This document shows positions 18,165 to 26,529 of a stretch of DNA of 64,000 bases, one piece after another. The DNA comes from Paraburkholderia piptadeniae (GTDB lineage: Bacteria; Pseudomonadota; Gammaproteobacteria; Burkholderiales; Burkholderiaceae). The translations under genes and the position numbers were made by a program. The stretch's first letter is position 1. Every line of letters begins with the position of its first letter. Location of the stretch: the NCBI RefSeq assembly GCF_900007165.1, contig NZ_CYGY02000075.1:65113-129112 (forward strand), written 5' to 3'. The notes under the pieces are model-generated. The model saw only the letters and a list, made by a program, of their open reading frames with translations. It made no database searches and was not told the DNA's origin.

Positions 18165-18580
18165 GTCTTGAACACAAACTGGCTATTTAAACGGTACGCA
18201 AGCAGCGCAAGGGGCAAGATCATGACCATGCCGCTGTAATAGGCATTCATTCCCAGCCGCATCAGCATGCCGACACCAAGCACGTTCACACAATAGACAA
18301 CGACATAGACGAGCAAGAATCGCACAATCTTTGAGTTGTCGTGAGACTTAAATACAAGCGCACCCGTGCTCTTAAAGTTGAACAGGGTGCCAAGTATCGT
18401 CGAGCCTGCAATTGCCACACTATAGTGGCATCCGGCATAGATCATCAGCGTGAATACGCCATATCCAAACAGCGTATTCAGACCGCCGACTATCAGATAG
18501 TTAAAAAACCGCACCTCGCCACGTACCAGCGCTTTTGCGAGCGACCACAGGCGGTTCGGCTGGGTGCGCGTCTCGTTCAT
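18161..18580 (-). CDS. GtrA family flippase-like protein
   Basis: A 139-residue protein with four predicted membrane helices. The segment FFNYLIVGGLNTLFGYGVFT at its N-terminus and FNFKSTGALVFKS in the middle are the GtrA signature. The family is thought to flip undecaprenyl-phosphate-linked sugars. It overlaps the transketolase gene upstream and the GtrB-like gene downstream, so translation is probably coupled through the whole run. Confidence 0.9.
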   Translation of the reverse strand: MNETRTQPNRLWSLAKALVRGEVRFFNYLIVGGLNTLFGYGVFTLMIYAGCHYSVAIAGSTILGTLFNFKSTGALVFKSHDNSKIVRFLLVYVVVYCVNVLGVGMLMRLGMNAYYSGMVMILPLALLAYRLNSQFVFKT

Positions 18581-19491
18581 TGCTGATCGAGAGCTTTGAG
18601 TGTGAGTTGAGCCCGCGCGCGCAGATACTCCTGGCTACCTGAGACGCCGATGAAACGATTGGGAATCGCAATCCGGCGCACCTTCGGCATGCGTCCGATG
18701 CCGCCTGCACTATATAGGTCGCTCAGCGCCTCGACGATGGAACCGCCGAATCCACCATTCAATTGATGCTCTTCCACTGTGATCAACGTATTGAACGACT
18801 GCGCAAGCGAGGTCAGTGCACTATGTGAGTAATTTCCGATAAACGGCACGCTATAGACGGCATGGTCGAGTCCGCCATCGCGCACTTCATTCACGACATT
18901 GCCCAGCATCGCGCCAGTCACAAGCACGGCGGCGCCACGTCCAGCGCGAACCTGGATGAATTCTCCTGGCGTCAGCGTGAGTGCGGTTTCCGCCGCGTGC
19001 ACAGCCGGCTCTCCCGACTTGTTGATGCGAACATATCCTGGCCCACGATGCTTTACCATGAACTCTGCGGCCGCGCGCGCTTCGATCGCGTCGGCGGGCG
19101 CGCAAACCGTCATGTTCGGGATGGCGCGCAGCATCGCAATGTCTTCTGTAGTGTGGTGCGACACGCCTTGCGGCCCGTAGGCGTACCCAGCGCCGACAGC
19201 CACCACCTTGACGCTGGACTCGTGGTAACAGACGTCATACCGGATCTGCTCCATGCAACGGAGTGTCGGAAAGTTGCCGATCGAATAGGTAAATACGTTA
19301 TAGCCCTCACGCGCAAGCCCGGCGGCGACTTGCGTCATGTTCTGTTCGGAGACGCCGACATTGAGAAAACGGTCAGGAAACGCAGTCGCGAACGGCTCCA
19401 ACACAGAATATCCAAGGTCTCCGCAAAGCAGGAACACGTCATCGTGCGCGTCCGCAAGGGAACACAGGGTATTGATGAATGTGTTACGCAT
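18577..19491 (-). CDS. transketolase-like enzyme, C-terminal subunit
   Basis: A 304-residue protein equal to the pyrimidine-binding and C-terminal domains of transketolase. It contains FLNVGVSEQNMTQVAAGLAR (the conserved glutamate region), GVSHHTTEDIAMLRAIPNM, and VEEHQLNGGFGGSIVEAL near the end. It begins at the base where the N-terminal subunit ends and would pair with it to bind thiamine diphosphate. Housekeeping transketolase is one chain; split pairs such as this occur in secondary sugar clusters. In a CDP-deoxyhexose setting it may add or exchange a two-carbon unit on a keto-sugar. Confidence 0.85.
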   Translation of the reverse strand: MRNTFINTLCSLADAHDDVFLLCGDLGYSVLEPFATAFPDRFLNVGVSEQNMTQVAAGLAREGYNVFTYSIGNFPTLRCMEQIRYDVCYHESSVKVVAVGAGYAYGPQGVSHHTTEDIAMLRAIPNMTVCAPADAIEARAAAEFMVKHRGPGYVRINKSGEPAVHAAETALTLTPGEFIQVRAGRGAAVLVTGAMLGNVVNEVRDGGLDHAVYSVPFIGNYSHSALTSLAQSFNTLITVEEHQLNGGFGGSIVEALSDLYSAGGIGRMPKVRRIAIPNRFIGVSGSQEYLRARAQLTLKALDQQ

Positions 19492-20315
19492 TACTTCACC
19501 CCCAGCTCAATGCGAGCGTTCCTGTAGTCATCTTCGCTCGGCGAGCGGTAGTGCCAGGCGAGTTGCTGCTCCATGAAGCTCACGCCCTTGCCCTTCACGG
19601 TGTGCGCAACGATGCACTTGGGCTTACCGGAACGGTCGGCCTTGAGTGCGCGCAACGTGTTTGAAAGCTGCTCGAGATTGTGTCCATCGACTTCATGCAC
19701 AGTCCAGTTGAACGCGCGAAACTTGTCGACGAGCGGCTCGAGGTTCATCACCTCCGCCACTGATCCGAAGCTCTGGATTTTGTTGTAGTCGACGATCGTC
19801 ACGAGGTTGTCCAGTTTCTGGTGAGCCGCGAACAGAATCGCTTCCCAGTTGGAGCCTTCGTCCAGTTCGCCATCGCTCACCACGGTAAAGACCGTGTACG
19901 GCAAGTTGCGGCGCAAGCCAGCAAGAGCGGTCCCGCACGACACGCCCAAGGCATGGCCGAGACTTCCCGTGGAAAGCTCGATGCCTGGCACGCGATGATT
20001 CACGTGGGACGTGAAATAGCTTCCGTCGGTGGCAAAACCCTCTGTCAGTTCGGCAGGCGTGAAGAATCCGCGCAACTCCAATGCGGCGTACAGTGCCGTG
20101 CACGCGTGCCCTTTACTGTAATAAAGGCGGTCTCGCGAGGGTGCCTGTCGCGTCGCCGGAGCAACGTCGAGCACCTCGTTATAGAGCACCGCGAGAATAT
20201 CGGCTACGGAGAACGCGCCGCCGATATGAGAGGTGCGCTTGAGGTGGCAAAGTTCGAGTGCTCTCAAACGCATCGCGTTCGCAAATGAAGCAGTATCCAT
20301 GGTAGTTGATCGCAT
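19491..20315 (-). CDS. transketolase-like enzyme, N-terminal (ThDP-binding) subunit
   Basis: A 274-residue protein matching the thiamine-diphosphate-binding domain of transketolase: KRTSHIGGAFSVADILAVLY, YYSKGHACTALYAAL, GSLGHALGVSCGTALAG and SDGELDEGSNWEAILFAAHQ followed by VDYNKIQSFG, the Mg/ThDP motif. I chose the ATG at 20315 because it overlaps the epimerase stop (TAATG); an ATG at 20300 is possible too. Together with the next gene it forms a complete two-chain enzyme. The substrate is unknown; neighbours suggest a CDP- or dTDP-linked 4-keto sugar as acceptor. Confidence 0.86.
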   Translation of the reverse strand: MRSTTMDTASFANAMRLRALELCHLKRTSHIGGAFSVADILAVLYNEVLDVAPATRQAPSRDRLYYSKGHACTALYAALELRGFFTPAELTEGFATDGSYFTSHVNHRVPGIELSTGSLGHALGVSCGTALAGLRRNLPYTVFTVVSDGELDEGSNWEAILFAAHQKLDNLVTIVDYNKIQSFGSVAEVMNLEPLVDKFRAFNWTVHEVDGHNLEQLSNTLRALKADRSGKPKCIVAHTVKGKGVSFMEQQLAWHYRSPSEDDYRNARIELGVK

Positions 20316-21358
20316 TAGCTTGGTTGTTTGCGGTACCACTTGTAGGTCCGGCGGATCGCTTCGTCGAGCGGCACGGTGAGTCGTAGACCGAGTTCATCGG
20401 TCGCCCGGCTGATGTCCGGCAGGTATTGATTCGGTGCGGCGCCAGGTGCGGCTTGGCCGAGTACCTGAATTGAGTCTTCCGATCGGCCCGTCTCGTGTGC
20501 GATGGCCGCAGCCAGTTCGCGGATGGAGACCCCATGATCAGAGCCGACATTGTATGCACGGGCTGTTTTTCCCCGAACAAGAATTGCGAGCAGCCACGAG
20601 ACGAGATCGGTGGAATACATATATGAACGCACTGCCGTACCGTCCCCTTTGATCACGAACGGTTCGTCGCGCAGTGCGTTGAGCAGGAAGTTGCCTGCCG
20701 CGAACTGCTTGTCGAGTGCGAGCGTCGGCCCGATCTGCGCGAAGATACGCGCTGACGAGCAGGACATGGCACCCGAATCACCATACGCTGTACCCAGCCA
20801 TTCGCTGGCGAGTTTGCCTATGCCGTACGCCGACGCCGGCGAGTCGGTCGATGGAGAGCCCGTGTAGTCCTCGCGAATACTCTGGACTCCAGGCGGAAAC
20901 TTCCCATACACCGCGCCGGAACTCATCAGCAACACACGTTTTGCACCACACCGTTGGGCGAAATCGAGTACCCTGCGCGTGCCAGCAACGGTGACATCGA
21001 AAGTCTGCAGGGGCGTATGTTGGGCGATGACGTCGGTCGCGCCGTGAATCACATGTGTGAACGAGCCGGACGGGAAGGCGAAGTCGCGGATATCGCCTTG
21101 GACGAGTTCAACTGATTTGTGCCCGGCCAGGTGCGCGTATTGTTTGGCGAATCGCTGCGGATCTCGCGACAGTATCGTTACGTCGAGACCCAGCTGCAGG
21201 TTGGTGTCCGCGTGAAGCAGACTCGTCAGCACCCAACAGCCGATATATCCGGTCCCGCCTGTCAGGAATATGCGAGCATTGCGCAACCCATCCAAGTCCT
21301 CGCGCGCGGCGAGCAGCACTTCATCTAGATCACTTTGACTAACATGCATCGACTGCAC
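20315..21358 (-). CDS. NAD-dependent sugar epimerase/dehydratase (extended SDR)
   Basis: A 347-residue extended SDR protein. The Rossmann motif IFLTGGTGYIGCWVLTSL begins near residue 31; LMSSGAVYGKFPPG and ASAYGIGKLASEWLG give the catalytic Ser/Tyr/Lys. A 25-30 residue N-terminal extension precedes the fold. Located between a kinase and the transketolase pair in the rfbF-rfbG operon, it may reduce or epimerise the CDP-linked keto-sugar after branching. The exact reaction is open. Confidence 0.85.
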   Translation of the reverse strand: MQSMHVSQSDLDEVLLAAREDLDGLRNARIFLTGGTGYIGCWVLTSLLHADTNLQLGLDVTILSRDPQRFAKQYAHLAGHKSVELVQGDIRDFAFPSGSFTHVIHGATDVIAQHTPLQTFDVTVAGTRRVLDFAQRCGAKRVLLMSSGAVYGKFPPGVQSIREDYTGSPSTDSPASAYGIGKLASEWLGTAYGDSGAMSCSSARIFAQIGPTLALDKQFAAGNFLLNALRDEPFVIKGDGTAVRSYMYSTDLVSWLLAILVRGKTARAYNVGSDHGVSIRELAAAIAHETGRSEDSIQVLGQAAPGAAPNQYLPDISRATDELGLRLTVPLDEAIRRTYKWYRKQPS

Positions 21359-21378
21359 CTATCCCGATAGTCCTGCCC

Positions 21379-22269
21379 TCAGGCGAGGGCAACGACTTCA
21401 CCAATCCGTTGCTCAACGGTAATCTGATTGCCGACAAGGGTATTGGCGCGCAACGACAGGTCGCTCTTGAGGAGCAGAATCATCGCAAGCAGCGTCACTT
21501 CAACCTCTGTACCTAGCTGTGTATGGCCGAGGATGTCCTTGTTGTAATGCCGGCGGTTCTCGAAAAACGTTAGCCAGTAAAGATAGTCGTAACCATCAAC
21601 ACCCCAGAACGCGTCTTCCCAGTCGATGACGACAGGGCGGCCATCGACGGTCATGATGTTACGCGGTCCCAGATCGCCATGGCAGATGCAAGGCGAGAAG
21701 GATTGCCATTTCTTCGTGAGCTGCTCGAGGCGCGCACTCAAGGCGTGGTGCATGTCTACGCCGATCTGCCCAGCCGACGCGAGATTCGATAGCCCTCGCT
21801 TCGCGTCAGTAATGAGCGTTCCGAGCGTGTCGGCCGTCTGGAGAGCGTTGGCGGGCAGGGAAGCTAGCTGCGCGCGATACGTTTCAATGAGGGACCGCGT
21901 TTCGCCCGGAGTAAGCGGCGCATCCAGCGGGCGAAGCACATCCATAAACAGCCAAACGCGCGTAAGTCCTTGGTCACCCGGAACTTCAATGCGCCTGATG
22001 TCCAGCCTCTCGCCATACAGGTGCGTCAGAATCCGAAACTCTTTCTCGAGATTCGGCTTGCCTTCGGCGGACGCATACGATTTGAGAAATCGGTCACGTC
22101 CATCGACCTGTGCTATGAAGCCAACGCCTAATGTGCCGCCTTTCACCGCCAGAAACGGGGTATTGGGCGCGCCTAGTGCGCCCAATACCGACCGCACGTC
22201 AACGCGAGACCGTAGTCTCGCCAGATCGTTCGTCTCGTCGTTAGTAAAATGACGGAGCTTACTCAGCAC
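21379..22269 (-). CDS. APH-fold phosphotransferase (kinase-like)
   Basis: About 296 residues with the aminoglycoside/choline-kinase fold: the Brenner motif CICHGDLGPRNIM and the metal-binding VVIDWEDAFWGVDGYDYL are both intact, with the ATP-binding lobe before them (FLAVKGGTLGVGFIAQVDG, RFLKSY). I set the start at a GTG overlapping the sulfotransferase stop; the open frame reaches further upstream, but only inside that gene. A role in phosphorylating a sugar or lipid intermediate of the cell-surface glycan is suggested by the operon; antibiotic resistance is unlikely in this setting. Confidence 0.75.
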   Translation of the reverse strand: MLSKLRHFTNDETNDLARLRSRVDVRSVLGALGAPNTPFLAVKGGTLGVGFIAQVDGRDRFLKSYASAEGKPNLEKEFRILTHLYGERLDIRRIEVPGDQGLTRVWLFMDVLRPLDAPLTPGETRSLIETYRAQLASLPANALQTADTLGTLITDAKRGLSNLASAGQIGVDMHHALSARLEQLTKKWQSFSPCICHGDLGPRNIMTVDGRPVVIDWEDAFWGVDGYDYLYWLTFFENRRHYNKDILGHTQLGTEVEVTLLAMILLLKSDLSLRANTLVGNQITVEQRIGEVVALA

Positions 22270-23212
22270 GATAGAACTTGGACAGGTACGGCACCTGATC
22301 GTATTTGAAGTGACGAGCAAGCGCGGCGGTACCCTGAGCGATCTGTGCCTTTTCTGCTTCGCTGAGTTCGTCGATGATCTCCTCGTTGTAGGCAGCAGTG
22401 CTCTTCAGGACCGTGCCCCACGGAGCGATATTGTCCTTGATCTCAACGCCGTTCCAGCTCGGGTAGAGCATCGACTTTTCGAAATCAACACCGATGAACC
22501 GAGAGACGTCATTCATGAACGCTTCTTTGTCGGCGACCAGATCTTCGTAGCGGAAGATTTTCACGTTGCGCGGATACATGCGTGCGTACATTTCGACCGT
22601 GGAGTGATAGATGTTCCACGTGATCAGGTACATGCTGAGCGGCTGCGGGAACGGACGACGCTTCGTATCACGGTAAGCCGAAAACGGATTGCGCACAATA
22701 TGCATGATCTTTGCGTAGGGGAAGTCGCGCACGATACGGTCCGCATCGATGCCGATAGCGGGCGAGTAGCCAACGTACGTCATGCCTTCAGCGGGCGTCG
22801 TGTAGTAGTTCTTCCATGCTGAGAACGTCGAGCGGAAGAATGCCTCGATGACCTGACGACGCGTGTAAGGGCCCTCGCCGAGCAGCTTCTTGAAATCCGC
22901 AATACGATCAGCTTCGTTGAGAGCCAGATCCGCGTCCTTGAACTTCGAGCCGTTGCGTTTGCGCAGGAACGTTTTCATTTCCTCGTCAATCAACTGTTCG
23001 TAGAGTTCGGCAGCCGTCAGCCCTTCTGGAAACTCGGGATAGCGATATTGGACTCGCTCCACAGACGCCAGAAAGTCGTTGAACCGGCGATTTCCCAGTT
23101 GCGACTCGAACGGGTAGACGAGCAGTTGCGAATGGCCGTCAAGGTGACGGTGCGTAACGTTGCCACCGTGCTCGAAGCCAGCGGAGATCATGACGAAGTT
23201 GAACTTGCTCAT
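22259..23212 (-). CDS. sulfotransferase
   Basis: A 317-residue protein with the PAPS sulfotransferase layout. The early segment FVMISAGFEHGGNVTHRHL is a divergent 5'-phosphosulfate loop, IMHIVRNPFSAYRDTKRR is the 3'-phosphate motif, and VKIFRYEDLVADKEAFMND is the typical later motif. The start at MSKFNF is favoured by AGGAA ten bases upstream; an ATG 30 bp earlier has no such site. It overlaps the kinase gene, so a pair of glycan-modifying enzymes is likely. It may sulfate a sugar of the polysaccharide; the P-loop-like 5' motif is atypical. Confidence 0.8.
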   Translation of the reverse strand: MSKFNFVMISAGFEHGGNVTHRHLDGHSQLLVYPFESQLGNRRFNDFLASVERVQYRYPEFPEGLTAAELYEQLIDEEMKTFLRKRNGSKFKDADLALNEADRIADFKKLLGEGPYTRRQVIEAFFRSTFSAWKNYYTTPAEGMTYVGYSPAIGIDADRIVRDFPYAKIMHIVRNPFSAYRDTKRRPFPQPLSMYLITWNIYHSTVEMYARMYPRNVKIFRYEDLVADKEAFMNDVSRFIGVDFEKSMLYPSWNGVEIKDNIAPWGTVLKSTAAYNEEIIDELSEAEKAQIAQGTAALARHFKYDQVPYLSKFYRAE

Positions 23213-23251
23213 ATCAATGGTTCCTGTGAAGTCGAAATGCACGCCAGAACA

Positions 23252-24322
23252 TCAGGCGCTTTGCATGTAATTCTCAATTTGTGCGAGCGTGCAGGCACGC
23301 ATATCTTTACCGCCAACGTAAGCCTGATGCCACGCAACGATGCGTTCAAGCGAGTCCGCAAGCGACCATCGTGTTCTCCAACTAAGCACCTGTCGCGCCT
23401 TGGAAGAATCCAGCTTCAGATGAGCCGCCTCGTGCGGATGATCTCCGCCATCGACGACCCATGTCGCACCTGCTCCCCACTGACGGGTAATCTGTTCGAC
23501 GATCCATTCGACCGGCCGAACGTCCGTGTCGGAAGGGCCGAAGTTCCAACCTTCTGCATATGCAATTCCGTCCGAGCACAACCGCTGTGCAAGCAGCAGG
23601 TATCCTGCCAGCGGTTCAAGCACGTGTTGCCAAGGTCGAATCGCCTTCGGATAGCGAATCTTCACTGGTTCTTTTGCGGTGACCGCGCGCAGGACATCCG
23701 GAATGAGCCTGGCCTCTGACCAGTCGCCGCCGCCTATTACATTCCCCGCCCGGGCAGTCGCGACAGCGCAGCGGTGCTTGTCGAAATCGTCGGGCGAGAA
23801 ATACGAGTTCCGGAACGCCGAAGTGACGAGTTCCGCGCAACCCTTGCTGCTGCTGTAGGGATCGAACCCGCCCATCGGATCCTGTTCACGGTATCCCCAC
23901 ACCCACTCGCGATTTTCGTAGCACTTATCGCTTGTGACATTCACAACTGCGCGTACGCTCGACACGTGCCGCACGGCGTCAAGCAAATGAACTGTACCGA
24001 GAACATTGGTGTGGTACGTCTCGATCGGGTTTTCGTAGGAGTAGCGAACCAACGGCTGAGCCGCCATGTGGATCACGATTTCCGGCTGAACATCCTCGAC
24101 GAGCGAGGCAATCGCAGCGGCATCGCGGATGTCCGCCAGCACCGAGCGCATACCGTCGGCGGCGTTCGTCAGGTGGAACATGCTGGGTTCGGTGCTTGGC
24201 GATAAGGCGAACCCTGTGACTTCCGCGCCGAGGTAATGCAGCCATAGCGAAAGCCATGTGCCTTTGAAGCCGGTATGTCCCGTCAGAAGAACGCGCTTGC
24301 CGCGCCAAAATTGCGCATTCAT
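23252..24322 (-). CDS. rfbG: CDP-glucose 4,6-dehydratase
   Basis: A 356-residue SDR dehydratase that makes CDP-4-keto-6-deoxyglucose. [20 protein letters not shown] at the N-terminus is the RfbG hallmark, [19 protein letters not shown] and [12 protein letters not shown] hold the active site, and [18 protein letters not shown] is also diagnostic. I chose the ATG overlapping the rfbF stop (ATGA), giving the usual N-terminus; an ATG six codons upstream lies inside rfbF. No rfbH-like 3-dehydrase is present, so the product is likely used with its 3-hydroxyl intact unless a partner gene lies elsewhere. Confidence 0.95.
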   Translation of the reverse strand: MNAQFWRGKRVLLTGHTGFKGTWLSLWLHYLGAEVTGFALSPSTEPSMFHLTNAADGMRSVLADIRDAAAIASLVEDVQPEIVIHMAAQPLVRYSYENPIETYHTNVLGTVHLLDAVRHVSSVRAVVNVTSDKCYENREWVWGYREQDPMGGFDPYSSSKGCAELVTSAFRNSYFSPDDFDKHRCAVATARAGNVIGGGDWSEARLIPDVLRAVTAKEPVKIRYPKAIRPWQHVLEPLAGYLLLAQRLCSDGIAYAEGWNFGPSDTDVRPVEWIVEQITRQWGAGATWVVDGGDHPHEAAHLKLDSSKARQVLSWRTRWSLADSLERIVAWHQAYVGGKDMRACTLAQIENYMQSA

Positions 24323-25098
24323 TTTTGCCAAATCTTCCATGGAGCCTTACCTGTCTGCCAAAGATCTTCAAGCAGGTTCTTGTCGCGCAATGTATCCATC
24401 GGCTGCCAGAAACCGTGATGTTGATACGCAGATAATTGGCCCTGTTTCGCCAGCGTTTCGAGCGGTTCCCGTTCCCAGATCGTGCTGTCGTCGACCAACA
24501 GGTCAAGGACCTTTGGAGAAAGAACGAAAAAGCCGCCGTTGATCATGCCCCCGTCACCGCGCGGTTTTTCCTGGAACGTCATAACTCGATGATCGGCCTG
24601 GATGTCGAGCGCGCCAAAGCGACCGGGCGGATAGGTCGCAGTCAGCGTGGCAAGCGAGCCTTGCGAGCGATGAAACGCGATGAGTTCGGTAATGTTGACA
24701 TCGCTGATGCCGTCGCCATACGTGAAACAGAAGGCCTCTTCATCGCGCACGTATCGTGCGACACGTTTGAGACGTCCACCCGTCATCGTGTCTTCGCCCG
24801 TATCGATCAGCGTCACGCGCCATGGTTCGGCGTTGCGTTGATGGACGTCCATGCGGTTGTCCGCCATGTCAAACGTGACATCAGACATATGAAGGAAGTA
24901 ATTGGCAAAATACTCCTTAATGATGTAGCCCTTGTATCCGCAGCAGATCACGAAGTCATTAATTCCGTGCTGGGAGTAGATTTTCATAATATGCCACAGG
25001 ATCGGCTTGCCTCCGATCTCGATCATCGGCTTCGGTCGCAGGTGTGTCTCTTCGGAGATACGTGTTCCCAAACCGCCCGCGAGAATGACCGCTTTCAT
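24319..25098 (-). CDS. rfbF: glucose-1-phosphate cytidylyltransferase
   Basis: A 259-residue nucleotidyltransferase that forms CDP-glucose from CTP and glucose-1-phosphate. [20 protein letters not shown] opens the protein, and the [19 protein letters not shown] segment binds the sugar phosphate. The start is supported by GAGGAA five bases before the ATG at 25098. rfbG overlaps its stop by four bases. It begins the CDP-sugar branch of the minus-strand operon and is preceded by a possible promoter at 25235-25240. Confidence 0.96.
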   Translation of the reverse strand: MKAVILAGGLGTRISEETHLRPKPMIEIGGKPILWHIMKIYSQHGINDFVICCGYKGYIIKEYFANYFLHMSDVTFDMADNRMDVHQRNAEPWRVTLIDTGEDTMTGGRLKRVARYVRDEEAFCFTYGDGISDVNITELIAFHRSQGSLATLTATYPPGRFGALDIQADHRVMTFQEKPRGDGGMINGGFFVLSPKVLDLLVDDSTIWEREPLETLAKQGQLSAYQHHGFWQPMDTLRDKNLLEDLWQTGKAPWKIWQK

Positions 25099-25234
25099 TC
25101 GCTTCCTCGGCAATTTCGTTTGTCCGGCCGTTGCGCATGCAAACGCAAAGTGTTATTACCTGGCACGGTAGATTGTAATGATTGGGTTGACTCAACGACG
25201 CTTGATTTGTGTTGCAGTGTCGAAGGCGGCGGCT

Positions 25235-25240
25235 ATTATA
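25235..25240 (-). promoter_or_regulatory. possible -10 box before rfbF
   Basis: TATAAT reads on the minus strand in the 189-bp gap between the upstream glycosyltransferase and rfbF, about 137 bp before the rfbF ATG. No good -35 box is visible (the best, TTTGGA, is 15 bp away). It could start the eleven-gene transcript that runs to 15.1 kb. Confidence 0.33.
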
Positions 25241-25287
25241 ACAAATCCGGATCGGTCCAAATCCGCCACCAGTGCGGTTTTGGATCT

Positions 25288-26403
25288 CTATCGTGCCCGT
25301 TTGCCGGCTAGCTGCATGTACAGAGCGACATACGATTCCGCCATTCTGTCGGCGGTGAAAAAGTGCTCAAAACGTTGACGGGCCGCAGCGCCCATGTTTG
25401 CGGTCCGTGCTTCGTCCGTCCACAGCTGCGTCATTGCCTCCCGTAATGCTTGCGCATCATTCGGCGGTATCACGAGGCCTGTTACGCCGGCAATATTGAC
25501 ATATGAAGTTCCAGTCCCGATTTCCGCCGACACCAGCGCTTTGCCAAACATCGCTCCTTCGAGGAGCGAAATCCCGAACGCTTCGGAACGCAGATGCGAC
25601 GGGAAGGTGAGCGCATGGCATAGCGTGAGCAACGCGATCTTGTCTTCGTCATCTACAGGGCCTACAAACTCGACGTTTTTAAGCTTCAAGCTTGCCGCTT
25701 GCGCTCGCAACGCGCCTTCGGCGGGCCCAGCTCCAACTATGACGGTCTTGAATTCCGTTCCGCGCAGCGCGTCCAGTAAAATATGCAACCCCTTGTAGTA
25801 GCGCAGATTTCCAACGAACAGGAAAAACTTTGGGCCAATTCTCTCGCGCCAATACTTCAGTTTTTCTGTAGACGCGGCCGGGTAAGCGCGCTCGTCGAGC
25901 CCGATCGGAATAATTTCGACCTTGTCCTTGTAGCGCTGCAGAACGTCGCTCGTCGCCAGATAATTGGGCGACGTCGCAACTATCCGGTCGACGCTCGACA
26001 GAAATCGGTCGCGAAGTGGCCGGTAAAACTGCAGCAGGAACTTCTGTCGCACGATATCCGAGTGATACGTGACGATCGTAGGCTTGCGCACACGCGTCGC
26101 GAAGTGTACGACATCCGCAAAGGGCCACGGAAAGTGATAGTGAATCACATCCGCATTCCGGGCCAGCTGCGCAAAACGCCGGAGCGCCGCCACGGAGAAC
26201 GCCGACGAAGCAACCATCACGTCGAGCTTCGCGCGATAGTGCTTGTGATCGCCGAAATCAACCGTCGAGGTATCGTCGCTGACCGTGAGCACGTCACTAG
26301 ACACACCCCGTTTAGCCGCGCCGGAACAGATCTGGCCGATCAGTTCTTCGACGCCGCCCATCGAGTCTGGCTTATAGGTTTTATAAAAATGTAGTACGCG
26401 CAT
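25288..26403 (-). CDS. glycosyltransferase family 4
   Basis: A 371-residue GT-B glycosyltransferase. It starts MRVLHFYKTYKPDSMGGVEE, with the glycine-rich acceptor loop near residue 17; VGNLRYYKGLHILLDALRG begins the donor domain, and SEAFGISLLEGAMFGKALVS carries the EX7E donor motif. The start at 26403 gives the standard N-terminus; the frame is open further upstream but that part looks non-coding. It follows manC after 126 bp, so a mannose- or rhamnose-derived GDP sugar is a reasonable donor guess, not more. Confidence 0.88.
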   Translation of the reverse strand: MRVLHFYKTYKPDSMGGVEELIGQICSGAAKRGVSSDVLTVSDDTSTVDFGDHKHYRAKLDVMVASSAFSVAALRRFAQLARNADVIHYHFPWPFADVVHFATRVRKPTIVTYHSDIVRQKFLLQFYRPLRDRFLSSVDRIVATSPNYLATSDVLQRYKDKVEIIPIGLDERAYPAASTEKLKYWRERIGPKFFLFVGNLRYYKGLHILLDALRGTEFKTVIVGAGPAEGALRAQAASLKLKNVEFVGPVDDEDKIALLTLCHALTFPSHLRSEAFGISLLEGAMFGKALVSAEIGTGTSYVNIAGVTGLVIPPNDAQALREAMTQLWTDEARTANMGAAARQRFEHFFTADRMAESYVALYMQLAGKRAR

Positions 26404-26451
26404 GGACCCGGCTGGATTGGTGTCTTCCGCCAGCTTCGATGGCTGGCGGCG

Positions 26452-26471
26452 CAGGGCTACGGGTCGCCCTG
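26452..26471 (-). other. intercistronic hairpin
   Basis: In the 126-bp gap between manC and the next minus-strand gene, CAGGGC and GCCCTG form a 6-bp stem with an 8-base loop. There is no T-run, so mRNA processing or attenuation is more likely than full termination. Confidence 0.3.
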
Positions 26472-26529
26472 TGTGGTAGAAGGAACGGATAGGGCGGGAG
26501 GCGCCGGACGATCCCCGCACAAGGCCGAA

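Noticed and set aside
25158-25175. Possible sigma54 promoter (TGGCAC...TTG)
   Set aside because: The -12 element has TG instead of GC at the right distance, and it points against the neighbouring genes.
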